Shown here piece after piece: positions 35,301 to 43,407 of a stretch of 64,000 nt of DNA. The notes beneath the pieces are model-generated. The model worked only from the letters and a program-made list of their open reading frames with translations, did not search any database and had not been told where the DNA came from. Origin of the DNA: Candidatus Uhrbacteria bacterium (GTDB lineage Bacteria > Patescibacteriota > Patescibacteriia > 2-12-FULL-60-25); assembly GCA_020850575.1 (NCBI GenBank), contig JADZEJ010000002.1:124001-188000 (forward strand). The letters are read 5' to 3'. The position numbers and the translations under genes were made by a program. The stretch's first letter is position 1. Each line of letters opens with the position of its first letter.

Positions 35301-35852
35301 TTATTTTGAGAATATCCGTTTAGCGATATTCAGTGCCATAATTTTTTGATCCACGTGAGATTGATCGCTACTAATGATAAACCAGCCATTTTTATTACGA
35401 ACATTAAGTTGATTTAATTTTCCGCCAGACCAATACGCTTCATCGCCAATGTCGTTAATGGACTCTACTTCGATACCCGCTAATTTATTTGATTGATCTT
35501 TAGCATCTCGAAAAACACGTTCAGACTCTTCGATATTTTTAACATAATAAATAAGTAAAGTCATTTTTACATTTTTTTTCGAAGTAATTACAGAAGTATT
35601 GTATTCGCAACTTGATATCGTTGAACCGAATTTGTCACTGTGAATCGTTTTTGAAACTGTCGGTACAATGTTTTCACCAAGTAATTCTTTTGCCATATTC
35701 GGTGTAAAAACGTTACAGGCTTCAATATGTGGTGCTTGTGTCATCACAGAAGTAGCTTTTGAGTTTTTCACATCAATTTTTCCGCAACCCGTTAAAAAAA
35801 AGCTCATGGCAAGAATGTCATGTGAAAAAATACGTATTACACATCGTTTCAT
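35301..35852 (-). CDS. Uncharacterised lipoprotein
   Basis: 183 residues. The N-terminus has a basic region, a hydrophobic core and lipobox FLTGC (Cys about 23), so it is anchored outside the membrane. The mature part has two cysteines (EACNVFTPNMAKELLG and SSCEYNT) that may pair, and resembles small extracellular alpha/beta lipoproteins with a GDEAYWSGG-type loop. No specific family assigned. Divergent from greA2, sharing a 45-base region that contains both promoters. Confidence 0.6.
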   Translation of the reverse strand: MKRCVIRIFSHDILAMSFFLTGCGKIDVKNSKATSVMTQAPHIEACNVFTPNMAKELLGENIVPTVSKTIHSDKFGSTISSCEYNTSVITSKKNVKMTLLIYYVKNIEESERVFRDAKDQSNKLAGIEVESINDIGDEAYWSGGKLNQLNVRNKNGWFIISSDQSHVDQKIMALNIAKRIFSK

Positions 35853-35856
35853 CGTA

Positions 35857-35885
35857 TTGAATGCAGTATAGCATCGTGGTATAGA
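35857..35885. promoter_or_regulatory. Overlapping divergent promoters of greA2 and the lipoprotein
   Basis: Plus strand: TTGAAT (35857-35862), 17 bases, TATAGA (35880-35885), 11 bases before ATG 35897. Minus strand: extended -10 TGCTATACT (TATACT at 35865-35870), 12 bases before ATG 35852. The two polymerase sites overlap, so they should exclude each other, and both leaders are very short. Confidence 0.55.
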
Positions 35886-35896
35886 GTAGTTTATCT

Positions 35897-36406
35897 ATGC
35901 AAGTACCGAAACGTCGTGCGCAATTACTTAAAATTCATGAACCTGAAGCCGTAACGTATTTGACACAGGATGGGATACGTCGTTTGCAGGATACTATTGA
36001 AGATTTAGAAAAAAGACAAAAACCTTTGATAATTGAAGATTTATCAGCAGCCTTAGCAAAAGGTGACTTATCCGAGAATGCGGAATATTCAGATGCCAAG
36101 GCACGCCTTGGTCGAATTGAAGGTCGCATCTTTTCATTAAAGCAACGGTTAAAGAATGTCGTAGAAATTCAACACGGTGCTTCTCATGATGGTCGTGTTC
36201 AGATCGGTTCTTTGGTGACAGTTTTAGTAAACGGTAAAGAACGCAAATACACCATTGTGGGAACGCAAGAAACACAACCAGCCGCAGGACGTATTTCACA
36301 TCAATCACCTTTAGGGCGTGCCTTATTGGACACGAAAATAGGTGACAAGGTGTCTGTTGAAGCACCTGAACAAACAATCGAGTACATCATTTTAGGCGTA
36401 GATTAA
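35897..36406 (+). CDS. GreA/GreB-family elongation factor, second copy
   Basis: 169 residues. The N-terminal coiled coil carries the acidic tip GDLSENAEYSDAK, and the C-terminal domain has KERKYTIVGTQETQPAAG and SPLGRALL, as in GreA. It differs from the 788 copy by about 15 extra N-terminal residues with a basic start (PKRRAQLLK). Both tips keep the acidic residues needed for cleavage, so both should be active; division of labour is unknown. Monocistronic. Confidence 0.88.
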   Translation: MQVPKRRAQLLKIHEPEAVTYLTQDGIRRLQDTIEDLEKRQKPLIIEDLSAALAKGDLSENAEYSDAKARLGRIEGRIFSLKQRLKNVVEIQHGASHDGRVQIGSLVTVLVNGKERKYTIVGTQETQPAAGRISHQSPLGRALLDTKIGDKVSVEAPEQTIEYIILGVD

Positions 36407-36410
36407 TCAA

Positions 36411-36446
36411 AATAATAAAAATCCCCAAATGGGGATTTTTATTATT
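36411..36446. terminator. Bidirectional terminator
   Basis: Perfect 16-bp stem (36411-36426 with 36431-36446, core AATCCCC/GGGGATT) around AAAT, between convergent greA2 and the zinc-ribbon gene; it includes the zinc-ribbon stop codon. Confidence 0.9.
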
Positions 36447-37032
36447 CGAGGATTGTATCCAGCTCGTCCGGTGGATTTTGTTTATTTGCCAATTTCATCA
36501 GAGTGTCCAGTTTGAGATTGATTGCTTTTAATTGGTCCATGATCCGCATATCGTTCCCAATATTCTCTCTCACCTTAATTTGACGCTTTGGTGAATCTTC
36601 ATTGTTGTTATTCCCATCAAAACAGTCACGACAAAAGACGAGCTTTTTTCCGTTTGGTTTGAATGGGACTGTCGTACGAACACCGCAGTCATCGCAGTCA
36701 ACTTCAAAACCTGCTCTTTCATCATTAAATCTGCGTTTATTTTGATATTTACCACGGTCAGTATCTCCGAATTGTGTGCGATCTACGTTTTTATCGCCCA
36801 TTTTTGAAAAACCGGAATCGTCTTTTTTAAAGCAATCACTGCAGAGAACCGGTTTTTTTTCATTTGGTTTGAAAGGCACTTCACAACGCGAACCGCAGTT
36901 GCTGCAAACAGCCTTAAACATCGGTCGATCTTTATTTCGATCAAAACCACCTTTATTATATGAATTTGATCCACTGAAGCGAGAAGGTTTTTTCCAGCTA
37001 TTAGAGCGTTCGGATCGTGGTGGGTAGTTCAT
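36442..37032 (-). CDS. Protein with two CxxC zinc ribbons
   Basis: 196 residues from the ATG at 37032 (a TTG at 37047 adds five). A Ser/Arg/Asn-rich start is followed by two copies of a ribbon: CSNCGSRCEVPFKPN-(x)-CSDC and CDDCGVRTTVPFKPN-(x)-CRDC, each with four cysteines in CxxC pairs. The tandem ribbons with basic linkers suggest RNA or DNA binding; the C-terminus (about 160-196) is a short amphipathic helix. Specific function unknown. Confidence 0.7.
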   Translation of the reverse strand: MNYPPRSERSNSWKKPSRFSGSNSYNKGGFDRNKDRPMFKAVCSNCGSRCEVPFKPNEKKPVLCSDCFKKDDSGFSKMGDKNVDRTQFGDTDRGKYQNKRRFNDERAGFEVDCDDCGVRTTVPFKPNGKKLVFCRDCFDGNNNNEDSPKRQIKVRENIGNDMRIMDQLKAINLKLDTLMKLANKQNPPDELDTILE

Positions 37033-37045
37033 AGAGAATCTATCC

Positions 37046-37074
37046 AAAATAGCCTAATTTTCATTCATTGTCAA
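37046..37074 (-). promoter_or_regulatory. Promoter of the zinc-ribbon gene
   Basis: Minus-strand TTGACA (37069-37074), 17 bases, TATTTT (37046-37051). The ATG at 37032 is 13 bases after the -10. Confidence 0.6.
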
Positions 37075-37084
37075 GTGTGAAACA

Positions 37085-37936
37085 TTAGGAATCTTTTTTT
37101 GTCAGTTCTATGGCTTTTTTTCCAACCATCATCGCTAATCCTCCACCCGGTACAAAATTGGCTACCTCTTTTCCAAATTCAAAAATTTCATCATTGGAAA
37201 AAGATTTACGTAAACGTTCCGTGATTTTATTTGCTTGAGGTCGAAGTTCTCCTGTTGTCCCATCATATGAAATTGTTATGCGTTTATCTTTCGTTTTCCA
37301 GTGGAATTCAAATGTGTAAATTGGGATAAAATAGAGAGCTAGTTCTGAAATTCCTATTTGTTCATCAAGAATTTGGTCAGCTTGAAACGGTTTAATGAGA
37401 GAATTTACAACTTTGCGTACCAAAAATGCCGGCTTCGCTTCAAGGGCGACAATCGGGGTTCCGTCTTGTGTAATTTCCTCAGTCGTTGAAACTTGATGGC
37501 TTGGACGAGAAAGATATCTAGCAAAATCGCCATTCTCCCCTGTTTGCGCATTTACTATAAGTTCTTCACGATATTGCTCCTGACAATGCTCAATTCCTTC
37601 GAGTTCAAAGCTTGCACTTGAACCTGCGCTAAAATTTGTTTGAAGAATTTCAATGTTTTTTACCATGCTTTCAACCGGCACACGGTATGTTTTACGACGT
37701 TTATATTCAAAAGATGAATTGCCAAGGACTCGCCAAAAAGCGTCATAACGCTTTTCTTCGTAGACGATGTCGATATCCTCCGGTTTAGGGCGACTTAATA
37801 ATCCGGCAAGCAAACCAAATGCTTTTACTTTGTATTCATTCGCAAGTGACTTAGCCTTTTCTATTCCTAAAACATCTTCTAGAACAAGCAGTTTTTCTCC
37901 GTCGATATGAATATTACTGAGACCTTCGCCTGGCAT
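37085..37936 (-). CDS. Uncharacterised 283-residue protein
   Basis: No family recognised. Soluble alpha/beta protein with basic Arg/Lys patches in the middle (FEYKRRKTYRVP), a strand-rich section (LALYFIPIYTFEFHWKTKDKRITISYDG) reminiscent of a small beta barrel, and a glycine-rich end VPGGGLAMMVGKKA. Minus-strand TTGTCA, 17 bases, TAAGCT lies 12 bases before the ATG, so it has its own short-leader promoter. Confidence 0.55.
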   Translation of the reverse strand: MPGEGLSNIHIDGEKLLVLEDVLGIEKAKSLANEYKVKAFGLLAGLLSRPKPEDIDIVYEEKRYDAFWRVLGNSSFEYKRRKTYRVPVESMVKNIEILQTNFSAGSSASFELEGIEHCQEQYREELIVNAQTGENGDFARYLSRPSHQVSTTEEITQDGTPIVALEAKPAFLVRKVVNSLIKPFQADQILDEQIGISELALYFIPIYTFEFHWKTKDKRITISYDGTTGELRPQANKITERLRKSFSNDEIFEFGKEVANFVPGGGLAMMVGKKAIELTKKDS

Positions 37937-38090
37937 ATATTTGCTGAAAGCTTACTTGGAAATATCTAAAATGACAAACAGTATTGACACTGCAATTTTT
38001 TAAGCGAACAAACAGAACGTTAAAAATGTGTTACGACTTTCATTACAGCATGCCTTACTTGAATTGTGTATACTTGTAATCTATTACGTT

Positions 38091-38507
38091 ATGCCTTATC
38101 CATTTCCCAGACCTCCTATTCATGAGCTTCGCGTTGGTCGTAGTGCAACAGGTTTTGGAATTTTTGCTATTCACCCTATCCCCGCTCGATCTTTCATTAT
38201 CGAATATTGGGGTAAAGTGGTTTCAGATGAAAACGCTAGCATGGTTGGTGGACGATATTTATTTGAATTGGGAAACGGGAAAACGATTTTGGGTAGTACA
38301 CGCAAGAATACCGCAAGATATGTTAACCATGCTTGTAAACCAAATTCTGAAGTGCGTATTTCTAAAGATCGTATTTATATTTATTCGCTAAAAAGAATTA
38401 AGGCTGGCGAAGAGATCACTTATGATTATGGAAAGGAATATTTTGATGCATTTATCAAGCCTTATGGATGTGCATGTATAAAATGTATTAAAAAGAAAAA
38501 ATATTAA
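38091..38507 (+). CDS. SET-domain protein
   Basis: 139 residues from the ATG at 38091; the longer reading from 38028 lacks family similarity. A compact SET domain: GRSATGFGIFAIHPIP, IIEYWGKVV, NTARYVNHACKPNSEV (the NHxCxPN motif of the pseudoknot) and EEITYDYGKEYF, then a post-SET cysteine cluster CACIKC that with the NHxC cysteine could hold zinc. It should transfer methyl groups from S-adenosylmethionine to lysine; the bacterial target is unknown. Single gene between an unknown gene and the restriction genes. Confidence 0.85.
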   Translation: MPYPFPRPPIHELRVGRSATGFGIFAIHPIPARSFIIEYWGKVVSDENASMVGGRYLFELGNGKTILGSTRKNTARYVNHACKPNSEVRISKDRIYIYSLKRIKAGEEITYDYGKEYFDAFIKPYGCACIKCIKKKKY

Positions 38508-38550
38508 TCTTAATTTTAAAAATATATTTCCTTTTTTATCGTCTTGGTTT

Positions 38551-39525
38551 TTACCACGCAATATCTATAAAAAACAAGCTAGACGGTTGCCCTAATAATT
38601 GAATATCGAACTTTAAGCTGGGTTCAACTTTACTGCTGGCATTGTGTATCCTGAAAGATATAGCCCAACCATTATCCATTGTTAGATGTACCGTTGCTTT
38701 TGAATTATCCTTGAAGGCTAATTCTATAATCCTCGTAGGCAGGGTTATGGTCGGAATTAAAGTATCTGGTGCTTTAGTGTCGCTCGCTTGATTAAGTAAG
38801 CCGTAGATATTGTAAGGAATTACTTTAGCGGTGTGATTGTTGTGGTGTATTACCTTGTAATAATCATACCCATTACTGCCAAGCAAATATTTAATCAAGC
38901 CAGTAGTAACATTATCATTATGATTAGTGTAAGCACGCTGTAATTCGCCCATAAAGGCATTTAGAACTGGGATATATACACTTTGTTCTTTGTTGGGTAC
39001 ATCACGCCATTTAACACCTTGTGTTTTTAGGTTTTGAAGTTTCGTAAATAGTAACGAAATCTCATCAAAATACTGCTTTGTCACTGGTATTCCATACCAT
39101 GCATTACCAAAATCTATCTTTTTACTTAAGCGAGAATGTTTCAATGCTTCGTGATTGTGCTTTACGGATATTCCAATTTCCCACTTGATATCATGACGAA
39201 TAATGAGAACATCTCTGATATCTCCAGACCCAGCGACACTATCAGGTTGAATAGACACTGTTATGGGGTTGGTACCGTCCTCAATAATTTTAGGTTCCAT
39301 TTTAATAATGGCGTTTACACCAGCTTTTGCAGAGGCGAGCATATCTCCGCGCTCTGTATCTGTAATACCATTGAGGTACCTATTGCGAGCTATATCAAGA
39401 CTTGAGTTTTCTATAATTTCAATGGGTCTGATTGATTGAACGATTTCTACGAGAGCGATAATGCTGGCGTATTCGTAAGCTTTGCCTCTGATAGTTGAGT
39501 TGATTGTACTTCTGCTATTGACCAT
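38551..39525 (-). CDS. HaeIII-type restriction endonuclease (GGCC)
   Basis: 324 residues, the expected size of HaeIII-family type II enzymes. Its identity is inferred mainly from the adjacent methyltransferase, whose similarity to M.HaeIII is strong, and from the family-like end of the protein; a candidate catalytic core is GSGDIRDVLIIRHDIKWEIGISVK, with D/E-x-K spacing of a PD-(D/E)XK nuclease. Its start lies 79 bases inside the methyltransferase gene, so it is made after, and in limited amounts relative to, the methyltransferase. Predicted cut at GGCC. Confidence 0.7.
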   Translation of the reverse strand: MVNSRSTINSTIRGKAYEYASIIALVEIVQSIRPIEIIENSSLDIARNRYLNGITDTERGDMLASAKAGVNAIIKMEPKIIEDGTNPITVSIQPDSVAGSGDIRDVLIIRHDIKWEIGISVKHNHEALKHSRLSKKIDFGNAWYGIPVTKQYFDEISLLFTKLQNLKTQGVKWRDVPNKEQSVYIPVLNAFMGELQRAYTNHNDNVTTGLIKYLLGSNGYDYYKVIHHNNHTAKVIPYNIYGLLNQASDTKAPDTLIPTITLPTRIIELAFKDNSKATVHLTMDNGWAISFRIHNASSKVEPSLKFDIQLLGQPSSLFFIDIAW

Positions 39526-40508
39526 ACGTCTTTCAATTCCTCTTTTATTTGTTCAGCGATCGCTTGTGCTAGTTTGATGGGTACGGCATTGCCAATCATT
39601 TTGTAGCCATTTGCAACATCTTTGTATAAAAACTTGTATGTGTCTGGAAAAGTTTGAATCCTAGCACATTCACGAACGCTCAATCTTCTATACAGATGTT
39701 CTTTACCTTCTACAAAAATTTGTTTGTTCTTTTCTACTTTAACCATCTTTGGGGCTTTAGGGTGTAGCGGTGCTTGACGACCACCAGCCTGAATAGTAAA
39801 TGACGGCTCGTCCCAAGCACGCACACGATTACGAGACATGAATATGGACGAAAAACCACCAATCATATATTCGTGATTATCAATGTCTAGCTTGCCATTC
39901 GTTTTATTTTTTTCTAAGGCTGGCATCGCCTCCGGCAAATCACTAATCGCATCTTGAAGTGTTGGCCTTTTTTTCTTAATCTTTGGAAAAGAAAAGGTTT
40001 TGTTAAAGTCTTTTCTATAACCAACGATAATTACACGTAATCTATCTTCCGGAACTCCATAATCGTTTGCGTTTACAAGTTTCCAGCTAATATTGTAGCC
40101 AGCACTTTCAAAATCTTTAAGAAAGCCATTAAAACTATCGGCATGTTTTGGTGCTAATATGCCAGATACATTTTCCACTAAAAAGAACTTAGGCTGTTTA
40201 ACTTTAAGAATGCGAATATAATCGTTAAACAATTGTCCACGATTATCGGCTATACCACGACCAGCCCCAGCCTCGCTCCAACTCTGACAAGGCGGACCCC
40301 CGACTATACCGTCAGCTTCCGGTATTTCATCGGCACTAACATCTGTTATGCTACGTTTGTCTAATTTTGTATGTTGAAAGTTGAGCTGAAAGGTTTCCCA
40401 AATAGTCTTGTCATACTCGTTTGCCCAAATTGTGGTAAAACCAGCATTTTCAAAACCAAGGTCCAAGCCTCCAGCCCCTGTAAATAGAGAAACTATTTTT
40501 AGGGTCAT
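39447..40508 (-). CDS. DNA (cytosine-5-)-methyltransferase, M.HaeIII-like (GGCC)
   Basis: 353 residues with all C5 methyltransferase motifs: I FTGAGGLDLGFENAGF, IV GGPPCQSWSE with the catalytic Cys, VI ENV, VIII and the recognition region containing SSIFMSRNRVRAWDEPSFTIQAGGRQ, IX RECARIQTFPD and X GNAVPIKLA. The match to M.HaeIII extends through the target-recognition part, so GGCC is the predicted site. The extra 20-residue C-terminus (AKLTNTPALSLS) is the part that overlaps the endonuclease gene. Confidence 0.92.
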   Translation of the reverse strand: MTLKIVSLFTGAGGLDLGFENAGFTTIWANEYDKTIWETFQLNFQHTKLDKRSITDVSADEIPEADGIVGGPPCQSWSEAGAGRGIADNRGQLFNDYIRILKVKQPKFFLVENVSGILAPKHADSFNGFLKDFESAGYNISWKLVNANDYGVPEDRLRVIIVGYRKDFNKTFSFPKIKKKRPTLQDAISDLPEAMPALEKNKTNGKLDIDNHEYMIGGFSSIFMSRNRVRAWDEPSFTIQAGGRQAPLHPKAPKMVKVEKNKQIFVEGKEHLYRRLSVRECARIQTFPDTYKFLYKDVANGYKMIGNAVPIKLAQAIAEQIKEELKDVWSIAEVQSTQLSEAKLTNTPALSLS

Positions 40509-40534
40509 TGCTTTTATCCTTAGTTAATTACAAA

Positions 40535-40549
40535 TACAATCTGATTGTA
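40535..40549. promoter_or_regulatory. Possible operator of the restriction operon
   Basis: Perfect 7+1+7 inverted repeat TACAATC-T-GATTGTA, 26 bases before the methyltransferase ATG and overlapping a minus-strand TACAAT. Could bind a repressor, or the methyltransferase itself as in some C5 enzymes that autoregulate. Confidence 0.4.
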
Positions 40550-40848
40550 CCATTTTTTAGTATTTTATCTTACTTTGTCAATAATTTCTTTTATAAATTA
40601 TCCTATAGGATTCACCTTAGAGAATCAACGTAACTTTATAAAATACTAGCATTTTTGTTGAGGTTTTTATAATTTCAGAGGCGATGATCGTGGTGAATAT
40701 TCTGGTTATAGCTTTCTTTCAGAAGGACATTTTATTACTAATTGTTAGTTGTTGAGTGCATTACTATTCATTGCGAATACCGAAGTTCCCTTATTCTTGT
40801 TTAGCAACTCTCCGACACCCTAATTAGATGTAGAGGATAAAAGAGATG

Positions 40849-40867
40849 CTGGCAGTCAGGTTGCCAG
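40849..40867 (-). terminator. Weak terminator after the ABC-F gene
   Basis: CTGGCA/TGCCAG hairpin with a seven-base loop; on the minus strand it is followed by CATCTCTTTTAT, a modest U-tract. An alternative pairing of the same bases with ACCTGA at 40888-40893 is possible. Confidence 0.4.
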
Positions 40868-40901
40868 TTTGAGGTTGATGAAGTTGCACCTGACACAACT
40901 A

Positions 40902-42581
40902 TTAGAGTGAACGAATGAGTTTCTGGGCCCGCTCTTCTGCGGTTCTAAGATACTCTTCGACATCATCCAATTCTCTCAGCTCCCGATGATTTAGAAGAAG
41001 AATTCGGTCAAAACCGATTCGTTCAAGAAAGTATCGGTCATGAGAAACTAGTATGATCGTGCCCTCGAAGTTTGCGAGAACCTCTTCCAAAGCCTCACTC
41101 GCTTCGAGATCGAGATGATTCGTCGGTTCATCGAGAACTAGAACGTTTTTTTTCTGTTCAGCAAACAAGCCAATCAGAAGTCTAGCCCTGGCTCCGGGAC
41201 TCAAGTTTTTTATTGGTTCCCGAGCGCGATCTTTAGGAAGGATGGAGAAGTGGTTTAGCAGCTGGAAGGCGTTTACTTCTTCGATTTTGCATCGTTCCAT
41301 CAAAAAATCGATAGCCGAAGCATTTCGAGGAAGAGATTCATGTTCCTGCAGCATGTTCCCCATCAATACACCCGGTCCGGGTTTAACTTCCCCAGTCAGA
41401 GGTTTCAGGATTCCGCACATGGTTTTGAGGAGAGTTGATTTTCCTGCACCATTTGTACCAAGAATATTGACACGTTCGCCAAAGGGAATGTTCAATGAGA
41501 TAGGTGCCGTGGTGTATCCGTTCGGATAACCAGCTACAACATTATCGAGATTTATGTCAGCGCTCCCATGAAGCACTTCTAGGTCAACCTCAATATGTAG
41601 CCGATCACGAAATGTCGGACGTTCGATGCGTTTAATCTGCTCGATTCGTTTTTCCATCGCAGCCGCACGACGCCCTGAGCCTGCCGCCCGGTCACGTTTG
41701 AACCCACGAAGAAACTTGTCGTTATCAGTCCCTCTCCAGCTAGAACCACGTAGGGCTTTAACTCGAAGAGTTTCCACACGACGTTCAAGACCAGCGATTT
41801 CTTTCTGCTGTCTGTCGTGAGCTGCAGCTTGATTCTCCATTATTCTTTCTCGTTGTTCGAGATAGGAAGAGTAGTTCCCGTTGGTAACGCTTGTCGTGCG
41901 CTTAATCCAATCAAGAACGACGATTTTTGTCGCGATTTGATCGATGAACCGTCTGTCATGCGAAACGAAAAGGATGGTTCGAGAAGATTTTTTGAGATAC
42001 TGCTCGAGCCAGATGATTGCCGGGAGATCCAAGTTGTTTGTCGGCTCATCCAGGAGCAGGATGTCGTCGTCACGCAAAAGGATGGCGACAAGTCCTACTT
42101 TGTGTTTTTGTCCACTACTCAGGTTTGACATGGGATGGAGCATTGAATCGCGCCCAATTCCAAGTCCTTCGAGCATTGTTTCAGCACGATGCACGAAGTT
42201 GTACCCACCGCATCTTTCGAAGCGATCTTGGAGATCCCCGTAATGCATGAGCTGTTCCTGATGAGACAGATCTTTCGAAAGTTCTTCCAGTTTTTGCTCA
42301 ATTGCACTGATCCCTGTTTCGCCACGAAGATACTCCATGACAGTTACATTAATGTGCTGACTTGTGTCTTGTAGGAGATAACCAATGGTTTGGCTCACTC
42401 CGAGCGATATTGTTCCGGAGTCTGGTTTTTCGACACCTGCAAGCATTTTCAGAATAGTTGACTTACCGGTTCCGTTATAGCCAACGAGGGCAGCATGTTG
42501 ACCATCACCAAGATTAAACGTTGCATCTTGAACGACAACGTTCCCTTGATATGACTTCATTAGCTTTTCTACGTTTAGCAT
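40902..42581 (-). CDS. ABC-F ATPase
   Basis: About 559 residues from the ATG at 42581; a GTG at 42638 would add 19 residues inside the upstream gene. Two ATP-binding domains without membrane spans: Walker A GYNGTGKS and GTNGAGKS, signatures LSSGQKHK and LSPGARAR, Walker B LLLDEPTNNLDL and VLVLDEPTNHLDL. A long charged linker (about 240-310) corresponds to the P-site tRNA interaction motif and is rich in Arg/Lys. ABC-F proteins act on the ribosome in translation quality control or antibiotic resistance. Here it is the last gene of the peptide cassette, overlapping the phosphorylase gene by 68 bases. Confidence 0.9.
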   Translation of the reverse strand: MLNVEKLMKSYQGNVVVQDATFNLGDGQHAALVGYNGTGKSTILKMLAGVEKPDSGTISLGVSQTIGYLLQDTSQHINVTVMEYLRGETGISAIEQKLEELSKDLSHQEQLMHYGDLQDRFERCGGYNFVHRAETMLEGLGIGRDSMLHPMSNLSSGQKHKVGLVAILLRDDDILLLDEPTNNLDLPAIIWLEQYLKKSSRTILFVSHDRRFIDQIATKIVVLDWIKRTTSVTNGNYSSYLEQRERIMENQAAAHDRQQKEIAGLERRVETLRVKALRGSSWRGTDNDKFLRGFKRDRAAGSGRRAAAMEKRIEQIKRIERPTFRDRLHIEVDLEVLHGSADINLDNVVAGYPNGYTTAPISLNIPFGERVNILGTNGAGKSTLLKTMCGILKPLTGEVKPGPGVLMGNMLQEHESLPRNASAIDFLMERCKIEEVNAFQLLNHFSILPKDRAREPIKNLSPGARARLLIGLFAEQKKNVLVLDEPTNHLDLEASEALEEVLANFEGTIILVSHDRYFLERIGFDRILLLNHRELRELDDVEEYLRTAEERAQKLIRSL

Positions 42582-43407
42582 ATAATTTGTTGTCACTTTG
42601 GTTGTAGTATTCTCTGATGCGGCTAGCTGCACAGCCACAGGTAAGTTTACCTGCTCCTGTGACCATGTTTTGAAGTGCTTTAATCGTCTTCTCTGTGTTC
42701 TTATGAAACACTTTTAGTACCTTCGAAAGATCGGACGGATCCATGCTCATCGTCTGTTCGGTGCCCACATCGTAATCGGTGACTGAAGCGAATGCTGCAT
42801 AGCATACACCTAGTTCCCGAGCGAAGAGGCATTCAGGGTATTGTGTCATGTTGACTACATCCCATTTTTGTCTCATGAAGAAACGACTTTCCGCTTTTGT
42901 CGAAAAGCGTGGACCTTGGATGACAACGACGGTTCCCTTTCTTTGAACTCGTCGGTTCGTTTCTTTCAACCCTTGGATGACCAAATCGCGTGTAACGGCG
43001 CAATATGGTTCGCCCATGGGTAGATGAAGAAATGAGCCATCTTTCTCAATGCACTCGTGATCTCGTCCATGCGTCAGGTTGACGAACTGGTCTAGTACAA
43101 CGAATGAACCGGGCTCGATTTTCTTTTTGAGACTGCCTACGATGCAAGTCCCAATGATGAATTGAACTCCTAGCGACCTTAGAGCCCAGATATTTGCTTT
43201 ATATGGGATCTTGCTGGGCGCAAGTTGGTGCTTGGTTCCATGCCGAGGCAAAAAGGCGGCTTTGATGCCACCAATCTTTCCGGTAAGAACAACATCTGAA
43301 GGGTTCCCGTAGGGTGTCTCGATTCGATGCGTTTTTGTGTTGCTATGGAAGATCTCCTTGTCCTCCATGCCGGATCCGCCGATTATGCCAATGAACGGTG
43401 GTCTCAT
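42514..43407 (-). CDS. MTA / 5'-deoxyadenosine phosphorylase-like enzyme
   Basis: 297 residues of the purine nucleoside phosphorylase family, MTAP branch. N-terminal GIIGGSGM phosphate loop, the FLPRHGTKHQLAPSKIPYKANIWAL stretch, QGPRFSTKAESRFF, and the substrate loop NMTQYPE followed by ASVTDYDV match 5'-methylthioadenosine phosphorylases; several of these also split 5'-deoxyadenosine. Radical SAM enzymes release 5'-deoxyadenosine, so its place directly after one (four-base ATGA overlap) suggests by-product removal. A GGAG Shine-Dalgarno lies upstream. The Cys-rich tail (CGCAASR) fits the family. Confidence 0.85.
   Translation of the reverse strand: MRPPFIGIIGGSGMEDKEIFHSNTKTHRIETPYGNPSDVVLTGKIGGIKAAFLPRHGTKHQLAPSKIPYKANIWALRSLGVQFIIGTCIVGSLKKKIEPGSFVVLDQFVNLTHGRDHECIEKDGSFLHLPMGEPYCAVTRDLVIQGLKETNRRVQRKGTVVVIQGPRFSTKAESRFFMRQKWDVVNMTQYPECLFARELGVCYAAFASVTDYDVGTEQTMSMDPSDLSKVLKVFHKNTEKTIKALQNMVTGAGKLTCGCAASRIREYYNQSDNKLYAKRRKANEVISRERCRSRCNV

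Larger units (their letters stand above)
40509..40901. other. 393-base gap between the restriction operon and the ABC-F gene
   Basis: AT-rich. Near the methyltransferase start it contains a perfect inverted repeat TACAATCtGATTGTA (40535-40549) over a possible -10 (TACAAT read on the minus strand) and a minus-strand TTGACA further upstream. At the other end lies the weak ABC-F terminator. The middle shows no gene; no integrase, repeat or tRNA is visible. Confidence 0.5.

Noticed and set aside
42581-42638. GTG start for the ABC-F gene at 42638
   Set aside because: The extra 19 residues are encoded inside the conserved end of the phosphorylase gene and do not resemble an ABC-F N-terminus; ATG 42581 fits better.
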